A stretch of 5,741 nt of DNA from Sulfolobaceae archaeon (GTDB taxonomy: Archaea; Thermoproteota; Thermoprotei_A; Sulfolobales; Sulfolobaceae): positions 1-5,741 of the forward strand of contig JAPYVG010000101.1 of NCBI GenBank assembly GCA_028277025.1, in the 5' to 3' direction. Below, piece by piece: positions 5,485 through 5,741 of the stretch; position 1 is the first letter of the stretch, and the number at the start of each line of letters is the position of its first letter. The position numbers and the translations under genes were made by a program. The notes beneath the pieces are model-generated. The model was not told where the DNA came from and made no database searches. It saw only the letters and a list, made by a program, of their open reading frames with translations.

Positions 5485-5741
5485 TCAGAAGAAAACAATA
5501 GTCCTAACGTGAGGTGAAACTAAATTACACAAGCTTTTCACACAATCCGTCTTTCTATAAACTCTCAAAGCCACGTCCTTTACTCTTAAGTACTCTTTGT
5601 TAAGCACATCGTATTCCTCATGAGGTATAATAGACGTCACTAAGTGGGCTCCCATTTCCCTAGCAGCTAAGACTGCAGCCGCACTAATAGCCTTTCTCCC
5701 GCCGGTGAAGTCCAGGTAATCCCCGGCCCTTATAATCCCCC
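5485..5741 (-). CDS. CARF-domain protein, C-terminal fragment (possible cOA ring nuclease)
   Basis: An open frame enters from the right edge on the - strand and ends at TGA (5485-5487), giving 84 visible residues. Near its start it reads DYLDFTGGRKAISAAA, with T-G-G-R-K at bases 5692-5706. This D-x-T-G-G-R-K signature is typical of CARF domains in CRISPR accessory proteins (Csx1/Csm6, APE2256-type and Crn1 ring nucleases), where it helps bind cyclic oligoadenylate. About 68 residues follow: an Ala-rich helix, a strand (HLVTSII), a charged helix and a final VRTIVFF strand. None contains the R-x4-6-H motif of HEPN RNases. An end so soon after the motif suits a single-CARF protein such as Crn1 better than a CARF-HEPN effector, but the N-terminal side is outside the window. 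It converges on the cmr operon, whose Cas10 would make the ligand. Family subtype is uncertain. Confidence 0.75.
   Translation of the reverse strand, partial: GIIRAGDYLDFTGGRKAISAAAVLAAREMGAHLVTSIIPHEEYDVLNKEYLRVKDVALRVYRKTDCVKSLCNLVSPHVRTIVFF

Noticed and set aside
5511..5517. GAGGTGA on the + strand, a perfect Shine-Dalgarno-like string.
   Set aside because: No ATG, GTG or TTG follows within a useful distance, and it lies antisense to the CARF coding sequence (encoding part of VSPHV there).

Overview
The window looks like chromosomal DNA of a thermoacidophilic crenarchaeon, most likely a member of the Sulfolobales. The DNA is AT-rich, genes are packed with 1-16 base overlaps, Shine-Dalgarno sites are of the GGTG/GGTGA type, and the gene order cmr1-cmr6-cmr2-cmr3 is the one I recall from Saccharolobus solfataricus. 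The genus assignment is inference from family resemblance; no database search was possible.

Bases 1-5084 hold the downstream part of a type III-B (Cmr) CRISPR-Cas operon, all on the + strand: a 5'-truncated cmr1, then complete cmr6, cmr2 (cas10) and cmr3. In the S. solfataricus-like arrangement cmr4, cmr5 and possibly cmr7 would lie just left of the window. Together these proteins form the crRNA-guided, RNA-targeting Cmr complex. Cmr3 sits at the 5'-handle end of the crRNA with Cas10, Cmr4/Cmr5 form the backbone, and Cmr6 and Cmr1 cap the 3' end. Cas10 here keeps the GGDD cyclase motif, the zinc-finger cysteines and an HD pair, so it looks able to make cyclic oligoadenylate (cOA) second messengers.

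Bases 5085-5484 carry no convincing gene. They hold a T-run just after cmr3, an AT-rich stretch with a TATA-like box and a short inverted repeat, and three CRISPR-repeat-like units. Two of the units share a perfect 23-base direct repeat at a 64-base period, and the third is a divergent relative 55 bases away. Their sequence resembles Sulfolobales CRISPR repeats read on the - strand, which suggests a tiny or relict array.

Bases 5485-5741 encode, on the - strand and running off the right edge, the last 84 residues of a protein with an Asp-x-Thr-Gly-Gly-Arg-Lys motif typical of CARF-domain cOA sensors and ring nucleases. The visible part has no HEPN R-x4-6-H motif. It converges on the cmr operon. 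A plausible model is that Cas10 makes cOA and this CARF protein senses or degrades it.
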